A stretch of 64,000 nucleotides of DNA from Danio rerio. Lineage: Eukaryota > Chordata > Actinopteri > Cypriniformes > Danionidae. The translations under genes and the position numbers were made by a program. The notes under the pieces are model-generated. The model did not search any database. It was not told where the DNA came from and saw nothing but the letters and a program-made list of their open reading frames with translations. Below, piece after piece: positions 1-12,359 of this stretch. Where the stretch lies: the NCBI RefSeq assembly GCF_049306965.1, contig NC_133190.1:44598501-44662500 (forward strand). The letters are read 5' to 3'. Positions within the stretch are counted from its first letter, which is position 1. Each line of letters begins with the position of its first letter.

Positions 1-827
1 ACTTGAATCTTACTAAATAATTATTTAAAAATAAAAATATATATTTGAAAATCCTAGTAGCAAACCTATGTGTGTGTTGCCTGAAGAAAGCAATCATTCA
101 TTTTTGTTGTGTTTTAATTTCATTTGTTTTTATTCACTTAATCATTTTATTTAATCATATGATCATTAGTCATTTATATAATTATCATTATATAATTTTA
201 TTGATTATTAGTCAGATCATTTGATTGTTTTTATTGATTATTGTTTGTCATTTCATTATGTTTTTATTTGATTATTACTATTTTCACATAATTAATGCCT
301 TATTAATATTTTATTTTTTCATATTGTTGTAATCTTATGACAAATGAAAATGTCTCTATTTCAAGGTCTGTATATTGTCTCTGGACAATGTTGTAAAGCA
401 GTAATTTTCTATTGCTGTTGCTTGTGTTATATTGAAACCTGTTGGATTTATCCTGGTCAGACGAAGTCTGAGCATTGAATCATACGCAACTAAGATTATT
501 CAATAAACTCTGCTCTTTCTTTTTCATCAACACTTTCATTAGTGTCCTGCTTCTGCTCCTTTCTGACTTTCTCTGTCAACTCCTATATTAATAGAAGACT
601 TAGTTGAATACTGATTAACAGGTTTGGGTATTGGGCTCCACTGGCTTGTTGTCTGGATACCCCGAGAAACAGACATTTTCTTAGGGATCCAGGGCTAGAT
701 CTTATTTATCTGCTATGTAGAGTGTGATCTAATAGTGTTATCCAATAACTTGCCTAATTAACATAACTTGCCTAGTATTCTAGTTAGGCCGAGTTTAAAT
801 TGCACTATAAGCTGAAAATCCCAAGCG
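1..827. other. AT-rich intergenic sequence, no gene seen
   Basis: This stretch is strongly AT-rich and frames are closed by stops throughout. An AATAAA near 501 is followed by a pyrimidine-rich run, but nothing around it looks like a coding exon. I see no splice-bounded frame, RNA gene or clear transposon end. Confidence 0.5.
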
Positions 828-1395
828 TATTTGTGGACTGCAAGACAGGGGCGTAACATGAAGGGGCGTAACTTAGATAGAGGCGTAATTTGCAGTTATC
901 AAGATCCCAATGAACCATGCGAGATGTCACAACGAGATGTTGCTGGCAGGTTGGCAGAAATACTTAACCGAGAACATTTTCAGCAAAAGTTTTCTCCAAA
1001 TTTATCCACAAACAATTAATTTGATATATTGTTATATTCACTCATTTCGCAACTCTGAAGGCTTCGTCTGTTTTGTCATGAGAGTTAGCCTACTCGGTCA
1101 CCCCTGTGGTTGTAAATAACAGTGCAATGGTGAGCACTTTAAGTATGAAAGCCTCCGCAACTCGTTGCTGTACATTAAAAAAACTGTGATAGTTGGGTTT
1201 AGAGTGGTAGGTAGGTGACAGGTGTAGACGTTAATAACTGTGATGGTTGGGTTTAGGTGTGGAGTAGGTGTAGACATTAACTGATGGGTACAGCGCTATC
1301 TTGCCGACAACATAGTTTTGACATGTGGCTCTCCTTGACTTCAAGTTACGTCTCTAAGTTACGCCCATGTCTTGCAGTCCTCAGACAAACACTAC
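828..1395. mobile_element. Non-autonomous DNA transposon with imperfect TIRs
   Basis: The left end (around 830-880) and right end (around 1335-1390) are inverted copies of each other. GGACTGCAAGACAGGGGCGT on the left matches the reverse complement of the segment around 1362-1382, and the similarity runs on through a GCGTAACTTAGA-like block. The interior has no transposase, and the two small ORFs here have no recognisable domain. The superfamily cannot be set because the target duplication is unclear. Confidence 0.6.
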
Positions 1396-1497
1396 TTAAT
1401 GTCTCACAAAATAATTAGAAAAATATAAGGTGCTGTCATAATTGTGATAACAAAAGAAATGACTCTGTGGACAAGTTTTGTCTTGTTTTAGTCCAAA

Positions 1498-1870
1498 TAG
1501 TTAGTTTTTCTTGTTTCTAGTCAACATAACAAAACAAAAAAATCTTAAATCAACAATAATTTTCAAGACAAGCAAAAAATATAGTCTTGTTTTAAGAAAT
1601 AATATAGCAAAATCAAGTGAGTTTTTCCTAAAAAACAAGCAAAATAATCTGGCAGTGTGGTAAGCAAAATAATCTTGTTACAAAACCAAAACAAGACTAT
1701 TTTGCTTACCACATTGGCAGATTAATTTGCTTGTTTTCAGGAAAAACTCACTTGATTTAGACTTTTTATTTCTTAAAACAAGACAATATTTTTTGCTTGT
1801 CTTGAAAATTATTGTTGATTTAAGATTTTTTTGTTTTGTTATGTTGACTAGAAACAAGAAAAACTAACTA
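1498..1870. mobile_element. Fold-back MITE (long near-perfect palindrome)
   Basis: About 180 bp on the left (TAGTTAGTTTTTCTTG...) is repeated in reverse complement on the right (...CAAGAAAAACTAACTA), with a very short loop around 1685-1695. The arms are AT-rich, rich in CAAGACAA-type words, and non-coding. This is typical of fold-back MITEs in fish genomes. Only small indels separate the arms. Confidence 0.85.
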
Positions 1871-2608
1871 AAAAAAGCTTCTTTTTTTTTTTTGCATTTT
1901 TAAAATTACAAATCAGTTGTTAAAATGATCGCTTAAAATTCAGTTGAAAGAATTCTCTACTATAAATGGCACTTGGGAAATGTTTTTTTTTTAATAACTG
2001 AATTTCACAGTATAGGGCTAATAATTCTGACTCCAACTGTACAGTCAGTGAATATTTTGCATGGCACATATACATCTGAACAGCTGGTCCAAACTGGGTC
2101 CTTTTGGCGTGTGTGTGTGTGTGTGCATATAAGACAAGTGATTTATAGATCCTCTTATCTCCCCCCAACAAAAATAAAAATAACAATCAATCACTCTTTC
2201 TGGAAGTTCATCTGCATATTCATGACGCACCTTTACTATAAGCTTATTTGCATTAACATGCTGGGAAAATCAGAGAGAGTTATTACATCATTGAGATGAT
2301 CTCACGCATCTGTCATCAGGCTGATGAATGCAGATATAAAGAAATACAGTGCAATAAACTTAGTGAGTATGTGGATGAGTCCTGACTGCAGGATATGCTG
2401 TAATTTAAATAAGTATCAGTCACATTAGCAGAAAACAACCCAAATCACTGATTTTGATTCTTATTCTCGGAATATAATGTTGAGAAAATACAAGAAACAT
2501 AAAGAAAATAAAAAATGTTAAAGGATAACGGTTTGAGTGAAAAATCATCTTTAAAGAAAGATTGTCCCAATACACATCAGTTGTAATGGTCAAAATGTAT
2601 GGTTTTAG
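1871..2608. other. Intergenic, no gene seen
   Basis: AT-rich sequence with a short GT run near 2110-2125. ORFs on both strands lack domain character and splice context, and nothing else is recognisable. Confidence 0.5.
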
Positions 2609-2864
2609 CAGCCTGATCTCACGAGAAAACGTAAGTATTTTACATTTTGCCAGTTTAGTGGCTAATTCGTACGAATTCGTACGAGTTCAGTCGTACGAAA
2701 TGGTACGATTTTAAAAAGGAGGCGTGGCACCTGACCCCACCCCTAACCCCAACTGTCATTGGGGGGATGAGCAAATCGTACTAAATTGTACGAATTAGAT
2801 CATACGAATTCATACGAATTAGCCACTAAATGAAAAAGTTACGAATTGCTGTAAGATTGTGTTG
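2609..2864. mobile_element. hAT-like MITE with 8-bp target duplication
   Basis: A 256-bp element flanked by the exact 8-bp direct repeat GGTTTTAG (2601-2608 and 2865-2872). The ends are inverted (CAGCCTGATCT... and ...AGATTGTGTTG, imperfect). The inner arms carry palindromic TTCGTACGAATTCGTACGA-type sequence facing the complementary block near 2795-2825. An 8-bp duplication and CA-starting ends are hallmarks of hAT elements. No coding capacity. Confidence 0.85.
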
Positions 2865-2924
2865 GGTTTTAGTGGTATTTGTAGTAACAACAATTAGAAA
2901 ATGTGTAATTATTTACATAAGATT

Positions 2925-3288
2925 TCATTCATACATTCATTCTTCTTCGGCTTAGTCCCTGATTTATAAAGGCTCACCACAGAGGAATGAACCATTCAAT
3001 GAACTATTCCAGCATTTGTTTTACGCAGTGGACCCAGTACTGGAAAACACCCATACACTCTCACATTCACACACACTCATACACTATGGGCAATTTAGAT
3101 AATTTAATTCACCAATCACATGTGTTTGTACTGTGGGGGAAACCGGAGCACTTAGAGGAAAACCACACCAGCATGGGAAGAATATGCAAACTCCACACAG
3201 AAATACCAACTGACCCAGCCAGGACTCAAACCAGCCACCTTCTTGCTGTGAGGCGACAGTGCTAACCGCTGAGCCACCATGTCACCCC
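2925..3288 (-). mobile_element. DANA-type tRNA-derived SINE (V-SINE)
   Basis: Read on the minus strand, the head near 3288 has a tRNA-like A box (GTGGCTCAGCGGTTAGC) and, about 45 bp later, a B box-like GGTTTGAGTCC. The conserved body follows (TCAGTTGG, the CTCCGGTTTCCCC region), and the copy ends in a tail of ATTC/GAAT units at 2925-2945. These parts match the very abundant zebrafish DANA family. The flanks 2908-2924 and about 3289-3305 are similar (TATTTACATAAG and TATTTATGTATG), consistent with a decayed target duplication. Confidence 0.8.
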
Positions 3289-4215
3289 TATTTATGTATG
3301 ATTTATTAAGTAAAACAAATGAGTCAACAAACCAAATCATTGACTTTAATTCTTATCATCAGGATTTAAAGTTATTAAAATTCAACTAAAATATATGAAA
3401 TAAAATAAAATATTGTTAAATAAAAACAAAACTTTAATGGAAAATCTATTTATAGTTTCAGAATATTGCTTAATATATTAGCTAAGTGTTATTGGTAAAA
3501 CACTTTTACAGTGGTCCCTCACTATAACGCAGTTCACCTTTTGCGGCCACACAGTTTCACTGATTTTTTTAGTGCAATTTTGCTTATTCTCATTATTTTT
3601 ATACAGCACATTGTGTTCTGTGTCCTGATTGGCTGTAGACCATTGTCAATCAATACTGCACAGTGAAGAATGCGTTCAGCTTGCCAAATTTACATACAGT
3701 GAGTCGCCGATCGCTAGTGTGTAACCCCTGGGTTCACTTAAGGACAGCACGGGATCTCAGAATTATCAAAACATGTATATGAGCAATATCACACTCGTAG
3801 CAGTGCGATATGGCTGTATATCGGCACTTGTGCCTTAGTGCCCCCACCAGTGCTGATATACAGCCATATCGCACTGCTACTAGTGTGATATTGCATTTAT
3901 ACAACAGTTTGACGACATAATTGTGTATATAAAAACTAAATCAAACATGGAGAGTCTCAAAAACCCTTTTGTATGAGGAACTACTTTCTTCCGCCTTGGA
4001 TTCAAATCATAAGCTGACAGTTAAACCGCTGAGCAAGCATCTTTTAAACTTTAGATCTGTAGAGTCTGCTTTTTGCTCGCTGTATGTGTGTGGAGTAATA
4101 CACAAAGGGTAAAGAGGCTGTACAGGTGCTGATATTACTTAAATATATCACGGCTATCAGCCAATCAGATTCGAGAACCAGACAGAACTGTTGTATAAAT
4201 TTATACACTCCCCCA
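3289..4215. repeat. Repeat debris with a palindrome at 3776-3960
   Basis: 3500-3560 resembles one end of a fish DNA transposon (TGGTCCCTCACTATAACGC), but the other end was not found. At 3785-3880 the block GCAGTGCGATATGGCTGTAT faces its reverse complement, giving a hairpin of about 50-bp arms. The same block, with the following CATTTATACAACAGTTTGACG, recurs at 21644-21830, so it is a dispersed element. No gene seen. Confidence 0.6.
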
Positions 4216-4993
4216 GAGACATTAGCCCTTTTCACACATACAGACCTTTCCGGAAAATTGCCGGCAATTTTCCGGAAAGGTTGTATGTGTGAACAGGTCC
4301 TTTTTGAAAATACCGGTAAATTAGTTCTGGCTATTTTCCGGAAAGAGAAGTTGTAAGATTACCGGCAATTTGCCGGAATGCTGCGCTGTGTGAATGCAGA
4401 AGGAAGATTGCCGTAATAAGCGCGTGCACGTCTAGAACGTGCTGACGTGAAATGTCTGCTTTAGCCCATCACAACAGTCAGACGCATTTACGTCCGCGCG
4501 GTTTATGAGAATAAAAGCCTTTGAATATGTTTCCAGACACATTAAGCTGCTAGAAGTCAGATCACGTTTTTATGTTCTTCTTAATGCCAATTGTGTAAAT
4601 AATCATCGATGAGATGCTTATGATAAGCCGTTGTTTGTTTACCTTCAAGCTTTGCGTGTGCCTGTGAAACAGCCTGTGAGCGCCTGCACACGCACATATT
4701 ATGAACATCTCGACATGCGAAAGTGATCCTGCGAAAGTTGTTCACAATATTGATCATCCACAGAGTTTGTAATGTAGTCAAATGTTTACAAACACAAGCG
4801 CAGCCGTTTAAAGCTAATTTGTGGTGAATGATGTCAGAATTTACCGGTATTCTGGAATGGATGTGTGAATGCTCTTTTCAGGAAAATTTCCGTAACGTCC
4901 TCGCCTGTGTGAACAGCGCTTTTTTGAATATACCGGTAAAGTCCTTCCGGAATTTTTCCGGATATTTACCGGTATCACTGTGTGAAAGGGGCT
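4216..4993. mobile_element. CCGGAAA-rich MITE, copy 1
   Basis: Ends are inverted: AGCCCTTTTCACACATACAG at the left and TCACTGTGTGAAAGGGGCT at the right, flanked by TA. The subterminal regions hold repeated (T)TTCCGGAAA and ACCGGTA palindromes. The interior is non-coding and matches the copy at 26116-27424. Flanking TA fits a TA-duplicating superfamily, but assignment is not secure. Confidence 0.75.
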
Positions 4994-5344
4994 ATTGTCA
5001 ACGGCCTGCAAACCAACCCCCCTACCACTCTTTACTTTTATCCACCACCCCCCACTCCCGGTCACTTACATCCGCGATCCACCTAAGATTTATTAGCTGA
5101 AACTAAATGTGTTAAAACAACACACTGTGACTAAGCAGTTTCTGAAAATGATATCATGCATGATATGACTCATAAGGGATTCCCTTTATCTAGATCTTAA
5201 GGGACTTTTACTTAAGCGTAGCTGATTATCTTTAATGATTACATTCATGAGGAAAGACGTTTATGAGGAAATGGCTTAGTTTTTTCATATACATGCTGTT
5301 TGGTATACACCAATTGATACTTTACATACATTTTTGCATTACCA
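4994..5344. other. Intergenic, no gene seen
   Basis: A short C-rich patch (5015-5060) and AT-rich sequence. No coding or RNA signal recognised. Confidence 0.45.
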
Positions 5345-6118
5345 TTAAAGGGGACCAATTATGTGCCTTTTTACAAGATGTAAATAAGTCTCTGATGTCC
5401 CTAGAGCGTGTATGTGGAGCCTCAGCTCAAAATACCACACACATATTTTTAATAATAGCCTAATAACTCGTAATACTTTAATAACTCTTTGAAACTGCCC
5501 CTTTTAGGCTTTGATCCAAATTGTGCCAATTTGGTAACGTCACTTTAAATTCAAATGAGAATGGGATCTTTTTAAAAGAGGGAGGAGCTAAAACACATAT
5601 TTATCAGCATAGTGGCAGATACAAAAACAAGACTAACATTATCTTTGTGCAAAACTGAAAATATCAAAAAAAGCGACTCAGAAAATGTCGTCTATGAATA
5701 TTACGGCGTTCTTTTGTGCATCCTAAAACACCACATTTATAATGCCTCTTAGCTGCTGACATTATCTTCAGCAGGTACGATGTGAAAACTCTGATGGCTG
5801 CCTGCTGCATCTCACTCAGGACTATGAGTTTACGCTAATAAATGAAAATATGTTATTTATGATAATAAATATGTTTATGCTAATGAAGGAGAGATAGTGA
5901 CTAATGGGTGGGGCTTTCCCCCTCTGATGACAAGCACAAGGAGAGAATGTCAATCAAAGTTTGAAGTTTTTTTTTTTAATCAAGAGTGATGATTATAAAA
6001 AATAAAATGATTTAAGTTTAACCATTAGAGGCTGGCTATATTCGCACATTCTTGCCACACAACTGTTTAAAGCCCTTCTAAAAGTTTTTTTTTTTTTTTC
6101 ATAACAGGTCTCCTTTAA
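5345..6118. mobile_element. Non-autonomous DNA transposon with TTAAAGG ends
   Basis: The left end TTAAAGGGGACCAATTATG is mirrored by CATAACAGGTCTCCTTTAA at the right. The interior is a familiar fish-type non-coding body with an AAGATGTAAATAAGTCTCTG-like block near the left end. No transposase was seen. The ends resemble those of the element at 63061-63503. Confidence 0.75.
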
Positions 6119-6787
6119 GCAATACAGTATCTGCTTCATGCGTAAAGAGTGCTGAATCACAATGACAGTTTAACAGAATATTTAGCTCCACCTCCACACT
6201 GCAGGTAAGCAGTGAAAAATGAGAAAGAAAACAGCATCATTGTTTGTTTCCAGAATGTGAGATAAATCCAGAAGATTTGGTGAGGACAACTGTACATACT
6301 GAAGTTTATTGTTTTGCATTCAGCAGTTTGAATCAGTTTGGGTTAAAGAATAACGACTAAAATACATCAGATTTTTAGCTTTGGAAGTATACTTGTACAT
6401 ATTTTTTGTATAAATAAGGCACTAAATTCCAATTCAGTGCATTAGGTCTGATTAAGTAAAGGCAAAAATGTATTTACTGCAAGTTAAATCAGGCACTTAT
6501 TCTACTTTACAAAGTCAAAGCCTTACAAAACCTGAGTGCATGTGAACTGCATAAATAAACCAGGAAGGTACTTTTACTGACTAACCACAAACCTGTCAAA
6601 CTAGATTAGATAGTTCTAGCATTTTCCTTGTTTTTCTTACTTGCTCTGCCATTTTCAGCTCTGTTGTTTTACCCTCAAGAGAATAAAGACCCTTTGTTTT
6701 TTTTGGTTTTTATCTCTGTATTTATTAGATTATGATGATCACAGATTTCAGACTGAATCTGTTCAGCAGTTAGGAAACAGAAACATC
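6119..6787 (+). promoter_or_regulatory. 5' flank and likely 5' UTR of NLR-1
   Basis: Non-repetitive sequence just upstream of the first coding exon of NLR-1. A pyrimidine-rich tract ending in TTTATTAG at about 6729 could be a splice acceptor bounding the exon that holds the start codon. If so, the true promoter lies further upstream. An upstream ATG at about 6733 opens a short frame that closes before 6788. No TATA box could be assigned with confidence. Confidence 0.35.
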
Positions 6788-9700
6788 ATGAAGAATGCTG
6801 AAGACGACACTGATTATCCTGACACTTCTCATGGCGAGAGAAGGTGAGGGAAAGATTTTTTCAAAATACTGATGTATTCATTTGAATTTCTATACTCCTG
6901 CAATTTTTATTTAGATACTGGAATAAAGTAAAACAAATCAATGCAATTTCAGTTTTAACTAATACAGTTTACAAAAAAGAGGACTGAATTTATTTGAACT
7001 GTATCTGACAGAGTTCAGCAGAAGAGATCAGATTCTCCTGTGCACAGTGTTTTACCCATGAAGAGGCACAAGTCAATGAAAACACCAGATCAGTTACAAA
7101 ATGAAGATCCTCTGTTAAACCAAAGGTAAATACGATTACTGTACCTTGTGTTTACATGTGGCTTAGCATAACTGTTGGTTATAAACAGGGTGTGAATTAT
7201 ACTATATTCTACTATTTTATGTTCGAAAAAATGCCTCAGTGAACCAAATTTATATCTGTATTTAATCTGTTTTCAGTGTTTAAAGGGATATTGAGTGGTT
7301 CTCAATGATATTTGTGATGTTAAACATATTAAGGGAACTTGTTCTGTAAACACTATGGTGCTTTAGATTTGCTGGTTTCAAACTGATGAATTAATATTTT
7401 TTTGGCACAAACATGCATTCATATTGGTATGACCATTACAGAGGTGGTCAAATGTACAGTTGAAGTCAGAACTATTAGCCCTTCTAAATTATTAGCCCAC
7501 CTGTTTATTTTTCCCCAATTTCTGTTTAATGGTGAGCAGATTTTAATTTTTAATAAATAGTTTTAATAACTCATCTCTAATAACTGATTTATTTGATCTT
7601 TGCCATGATGACAGTAAATAATATTTGACTAGATATTTTTATTTCTATACAGCTTAAAGTGACATTTAAAGGCCTAACTAGGTTAATTAGGTTAACTAGG
7701 CAGGTTAGGGTAATTAGGTGAGTTATTGTATAATGATGGTTTGTTCTGTCTGTAATGGAGGCCAGCTAGTAAGTGCTGTGCAGGTAAACCTCACTCCTCT
7801 GACCTATAAAAGTTCTCTAGTGACAGACCGAGAGGCCATGGTCTTTAGCCTCCCTGTTAGAGCAACCGACTCCCATGCGGAAGGTCGCCGGTTCGATACC
7901 AGCTCATAGTGGGCTGGGTGGCAAAGCACCGGCGGGGTTACATTGGTGCCGTGATCGGTTGGGAGTGAGGTTTAGGGGGTTGAGTGTAACGGAGGCCAGC
8001 TAGTAAGTGCTGTGCAGGTACACCTCACTCCTCTGAACTCTAAAGGTGCTCTAGTGACAGACCAAGAGGCCATGGTCTTCTTTAGCCTCCTTGTTAGAAC
8101 AACAGACTCCCATGCGGAAGGTTGCCGGTTCAATACCAGATCGAAGTGGGTTGGGTGGCGTAGTACCGGCAGGGTTACATGTAGACTATCAAATAAGTAT
8201 TGCTTAAAGGGGCTAATAATTTTGACCCTAAAATGGTGTGAAAAAAATTAAAAACTGCTTTTACTCTAGCCGAAAATAAACAAAGAAGAGTTTCTCCAGA
8301 AGAACAGACATACTGTGAAAATTTCCTTGCTCTGTTAAACATCATCTGGGAAATAATTAAAAAAGAAAAAATCAAAGGGGGGCTAATAATTCTGACTTTA
8401 ACTGTATATTTAAGTTATCTATTATTTTCATTATTAATATTATTTAAGATACAGATCAAACTATTTCTTAACTATTAAAGGGAAGCAATTTTGTTTTGAT
8501 GTCCTTCAAGGGGGATCAAGCGTAAATAAGGGGGGTCTGATCCCCCAAACCCCCCTGTAATTCACACCCTGTTTTAATATTGTCTGGTAAAGTGATATAT
8601 AATATAATATGATATAATATAATATAATATAATATAATATAATATAATATAATATAATATAATATAATATAATATAATTTATAAACAGTTTAGTTTTCTG
8701 AAACTCTATATGATTTTATTTCTTTTTCCAGTTCAGAGGAGAGATCACAATCACCAGAACCCAGTGTTTTGTCTATGAAAAGTGACAAATCAATGAAGAT
8801 ACCAATCCAGTTAAAAGATTTAGATTCTCCAGTGGATCAAAGGTAAATAAAACTAATCGTAAAGTACAACTTCATGTGAAGTAGCATTGTCAATATGAGG
8901 TTTTCACTATAGTGTGACAATATGCAACATTGACTACGTTTACATGGACATCAACAGTCAAATTATTTTACATAATCTGAATAAGACCATAATATGATTA
9001 AGGTGTTTAAATTTGTTGCTTTTAAATGTGTCTGTCATGATCCTGTTTTAGCATATAATTCGATAAATGTCACCAAACTATGCACATTTTCTCTAGAGTT
9101 TTTTGGGTGTTTAATTTTTAATTTGTCGACTTAAACTGAAGTTTAGCACTTTATGACTTTCAGTCAGGAACATTTCATGCATGCCCCCTCTGACAAATTG
9201 AGGTATTGGATGCGAGCATGAACTGCTGGAAGAGTGTTGTTTTACCTGAATTGGATAATACCGCATGCCGTATTGGAAAAACCCTCCTCATTTCTTGATG
9301 CAGGCATCTGTGGTTCTTCACTGACTTGATAGGTGCAGAAAAGAGTCAAACAGTCGTGTGTGTATAGACTATCCAGTTGCAAAATGCAGTGAAAATCTTA
9401 ATTAGTATGCCTAATCTGTAATAGTTTGATAATAAAGTGTGTTGGGCATGCTGTCCTGGGAGAGAGCCCTGAGCTCAGAATATCTTCGATCCTGGGGCTC
9501 CCTCCCGTTTGAAGGGCGAGAGGGGAGTTTGAGCTCAGGTAGATTTCGAGAACTCCCCTGCTTATGAATGCCTTAGAAATAGCTAAAAGATATAGCTGGC
9601 TAAGAGACTTATGATGCCACTTTGGGTGAGTCAATTGACTAATATTGTATGCCTTTGGACGGTGGGAGGAAACTGGAGATCCCGGGAAAACCCACGCGAG

Positions 9701-12359
9701 CCCGTTGAGAACATGCAAGATGATAAGAGCTTGAACCAGTGGCGTTCTTGCTGTGAGGCAGCAGTGCTTACCACTGAGCCACTGTGCCGCCCTATCAGGA
9801 GAAGGGGGAGGAGTAGGGGTGGAAGGGGTGATTCTTCAAGATGAAGATGACTGGAGTGGAAAACTTTGGTAATTTATAGTGAGCATTCATCTGATTGGTG
9901 CAATATGTAAAACTGATGCATGACCAGCTGTGATCAATCATAAGCATGTGATCCTCTCTAAATTAGTTTATAAATAAACCACACTTCAACAATGCAACTG
10001 AAATCGACATACTCCACATGTCTTAATTTGATTTCTGTTTAGTTCGATTATGACTTTAGTCAGATTAAGGTCATTAAACATCGTTGTTTACATATAAGAC
10101 TCTTAATCAGAGTATTGTCTCAATCAGATTATTGGTGTCCATCTAAATGTACTCAGTGTAGTCTTTAATTTTCAATGACCGCACACTTATTTTTATGTAT
10201 TATTATGTTTTTTTTCTTTTTTTTTTCCTTCTGCAGTTTGATGCAGAAATCACATTCACTGGATCCCAGTGTTTTGTCCTTGAAAAGTGACAAATCAATG
10301 AAGATACCTATTCAGTTAAAAGATGGACATTCTGCAGTGGACCAAAGGTAAAATACCTAATTTGAAGTTTTGCGTAAGTTAGCATTGTCATTATGGTTTT
10401 CCACTATAGTGAGACCAAAAGCAGCATTGTAGTCCTTAATTTCTGATGACTGCACACTTATTTTTATGTATTATTATGTTTTTATTTTATTCTGCAGTTT
10501 ATCGCAGAGATCACATTTAGTTGATCCCAGTGTTTTGTCCTTGAAAAGTGATAAATCAATGAAGATACCAATTCAGTTAAAAGATGGACATTCTCCATCG
10601 GATCAAAGGTAAATATAGTATTACTTCAGTATGTTCCAGGTCACATACTGTAGCATATATTATTGTTTTGAATGAACAATAAAAAGAAATATAGAAAGAC
10701 TATATGATGTTGTAGTTTTTGGAAATTATGTTTTTCTTAGATACTTATGGTATTTGATGAATCTGAGATTTAATTTCTCTTAAATACTGTAAGTGATTAA
10801 CGTATTTTAAGTTCTGAGGAGACATCGCATTCACCTGATCCCTGAGTTTCGTCCTTGAAAAGTGAAAATTCAATGAAGAAACCAATTCAGTTAAAAGACT
10901 GTATTAATGTTTTTTTTATTCAAAGTTGTAAATTAAATTTAAGCGCAAAACTGGAATATTGCTCAAAACATTTGCAAATAAAGCAGCGTTTCCATCCAAC
11001 AAGTCAAAGAGAACAAAATAGTCACTTTCTGATAAACTGACACTAAATATCAAAAGTAAAAACAAAATTTACTGCAGTAGGAGAAGCTGCGTGAATCTTT
11101 TCTTTATTTTGATCAATCACTTGCGTCTCAGAAGACAGTATGCCAACATGCAATGAACGCTTGTTGGTGTTTCAATAGTTCACACTTACATATTGTTTTA
11201 CAACTTGTTAGCAAGTTAGCAGGTTTGGCATGCTGTCCCGGGAGAGAACTCTGAGCTCGGAGATAGCTAAGTTCAGGGCTCCCGCCCAGTCCATAGAGCA
11301 TGTGAGGGGAGTACGAGATCAGGTGGTTCTCGAGAGCTCCCCTGGTAAAGGAGGAAAGGAGGAGAAGGGGTGGATGGGGGGTTTCTTCGGAAAAATTAAC
11401 ATAAGGGAGTAGTTCTAATTAGGCTACTAATAGTGAGTTTGGATCAATCTGATTGGCTAGCTAATGAGTGTAGATGAGTGGCCAGCTGCAGTCAATCATA
11501 TCACATGCTCCTCTCGAAATCAGTTTGTGAAACTTCACGTAAAGGCGTGAGATGCGGAGCACAGACACTCTTGATTCTGGAGGTAATTAATAATATAATA
11601 ACATTAATCCTGAGATTGTTTGGCATTTTAGAATGACCAAAACAACATTTCAGATGGTTTACAGTGTGCTCAGCCTGCTGGTTTATCCATTCACACACAT
11701 TTTTATCATCACATGATCTCTTATAACAAAATCACATGAAATTTTTTAATGCCATACTGGAATTTGTTCTGTAAAAGTGTTTCCATCATAGTTTATGTGC
11801 ATTATTTCTTATTGAATAAAAAGTTTATTCTATTCAGTTATGCGCATACATGTTTTACGCCCATTTTCAAAATATATGAGCATCTTGGTGTTTCCATCAA
11901 CCATTTTTTTATGCGCATAGCCAAAACGCACACAAATACAGGAGAATGGAAACAGAGCTATTGTTATATAGATGTGATAATTGTACCCAAAAGTAATAAA
12001 CACATTTTGCTGGTTAATCTTTAATTTCTTGTTTACTAAAACTGATTCTCTCAAACCACTTCAGACCAAAACTGCATTTTATTACTACCTAAACTTGCCA
12101 CTTGTTGCCACTTGGTGTTTACACAAAGCTCTCTTTGTTAAACACAGGTTTAACCACATACTCATTCAGGAAAAAGTAGACAAAAAACAACATGAACTCA
12201 TAACACATATTTCACTGGTTGTGATTGAAAAATCTAAGTTATTGAATGCATCTAGGAGATGGAGAGATAATGGCAGTATAATCTGACTTTGTCTTTCAGT
12301 ACCTTACAGGAATCATATTCATCTGATCCCAGTACAGTTCAATTTCCAGTTGAACAGAG
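6788..12359 (+). CDS. NLR-1 N-terminal exons: start exon and peptide-repeat array
   Basis: The 56-bp start exon encodes [18 protein letters not shown]. Four array exons follow (114, 111, 111 and 111 bp), each encoding one unit of about 37 residues. Units read S-P-x-(P/H)-S-V-L-x-(M/L)-K, then S/H-D/K-K-S-M-K, then (I/T)-P-x-Q-L, then an acidic stretch and a closing Gln-Arg split across the intron. A 60-bp exon (12300-12359, [20 protein letters not shown]) keeps only the unit ends. The repeat is Ser/Lys-rich, probably unstructured, and unlike a death-fold domain. Units at 10237 and 10498 are the most alike and look like a recent tandem exon duplication. Role unknown: the conserved SDKSMK core could be a docking or phosphorylation motif, but that is inference. 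Confidence 0.8.

Larger units (their letters stand above)
7186..8571. mobile_element. DNA transposon with CAGGGTGTGAATTA ends (host of nested copies)
   Basis: Left end CAGGGTGTGAATTATA and right end TGTAATTCACACCCTG are inverted repeats in the intron between NLR-1 exons 2 and 3. The interior has been opened by a Tc1-like MITE (7457-8404), itself carrying a tandem tRNA-like unit. No transposase remains. CAGGG ends suggest hAT, but the flanking duplication is not clean. Confidence 0.65.

Noticed and set aside
1-800. Possible long terminal repeat remnant (AATAAA near 501 followed by a C/T-rich run)
   Set aside because: No partner copy, no clear ends and no linked coding region were seen, so the reading rests on composition alone.
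7840-7915. Possible tRNA gene
   Set aside because: It has B box-like sequence but no paired acceptor stem or clean cloverleaf, and it is part of a repeated unit inside a transposon.
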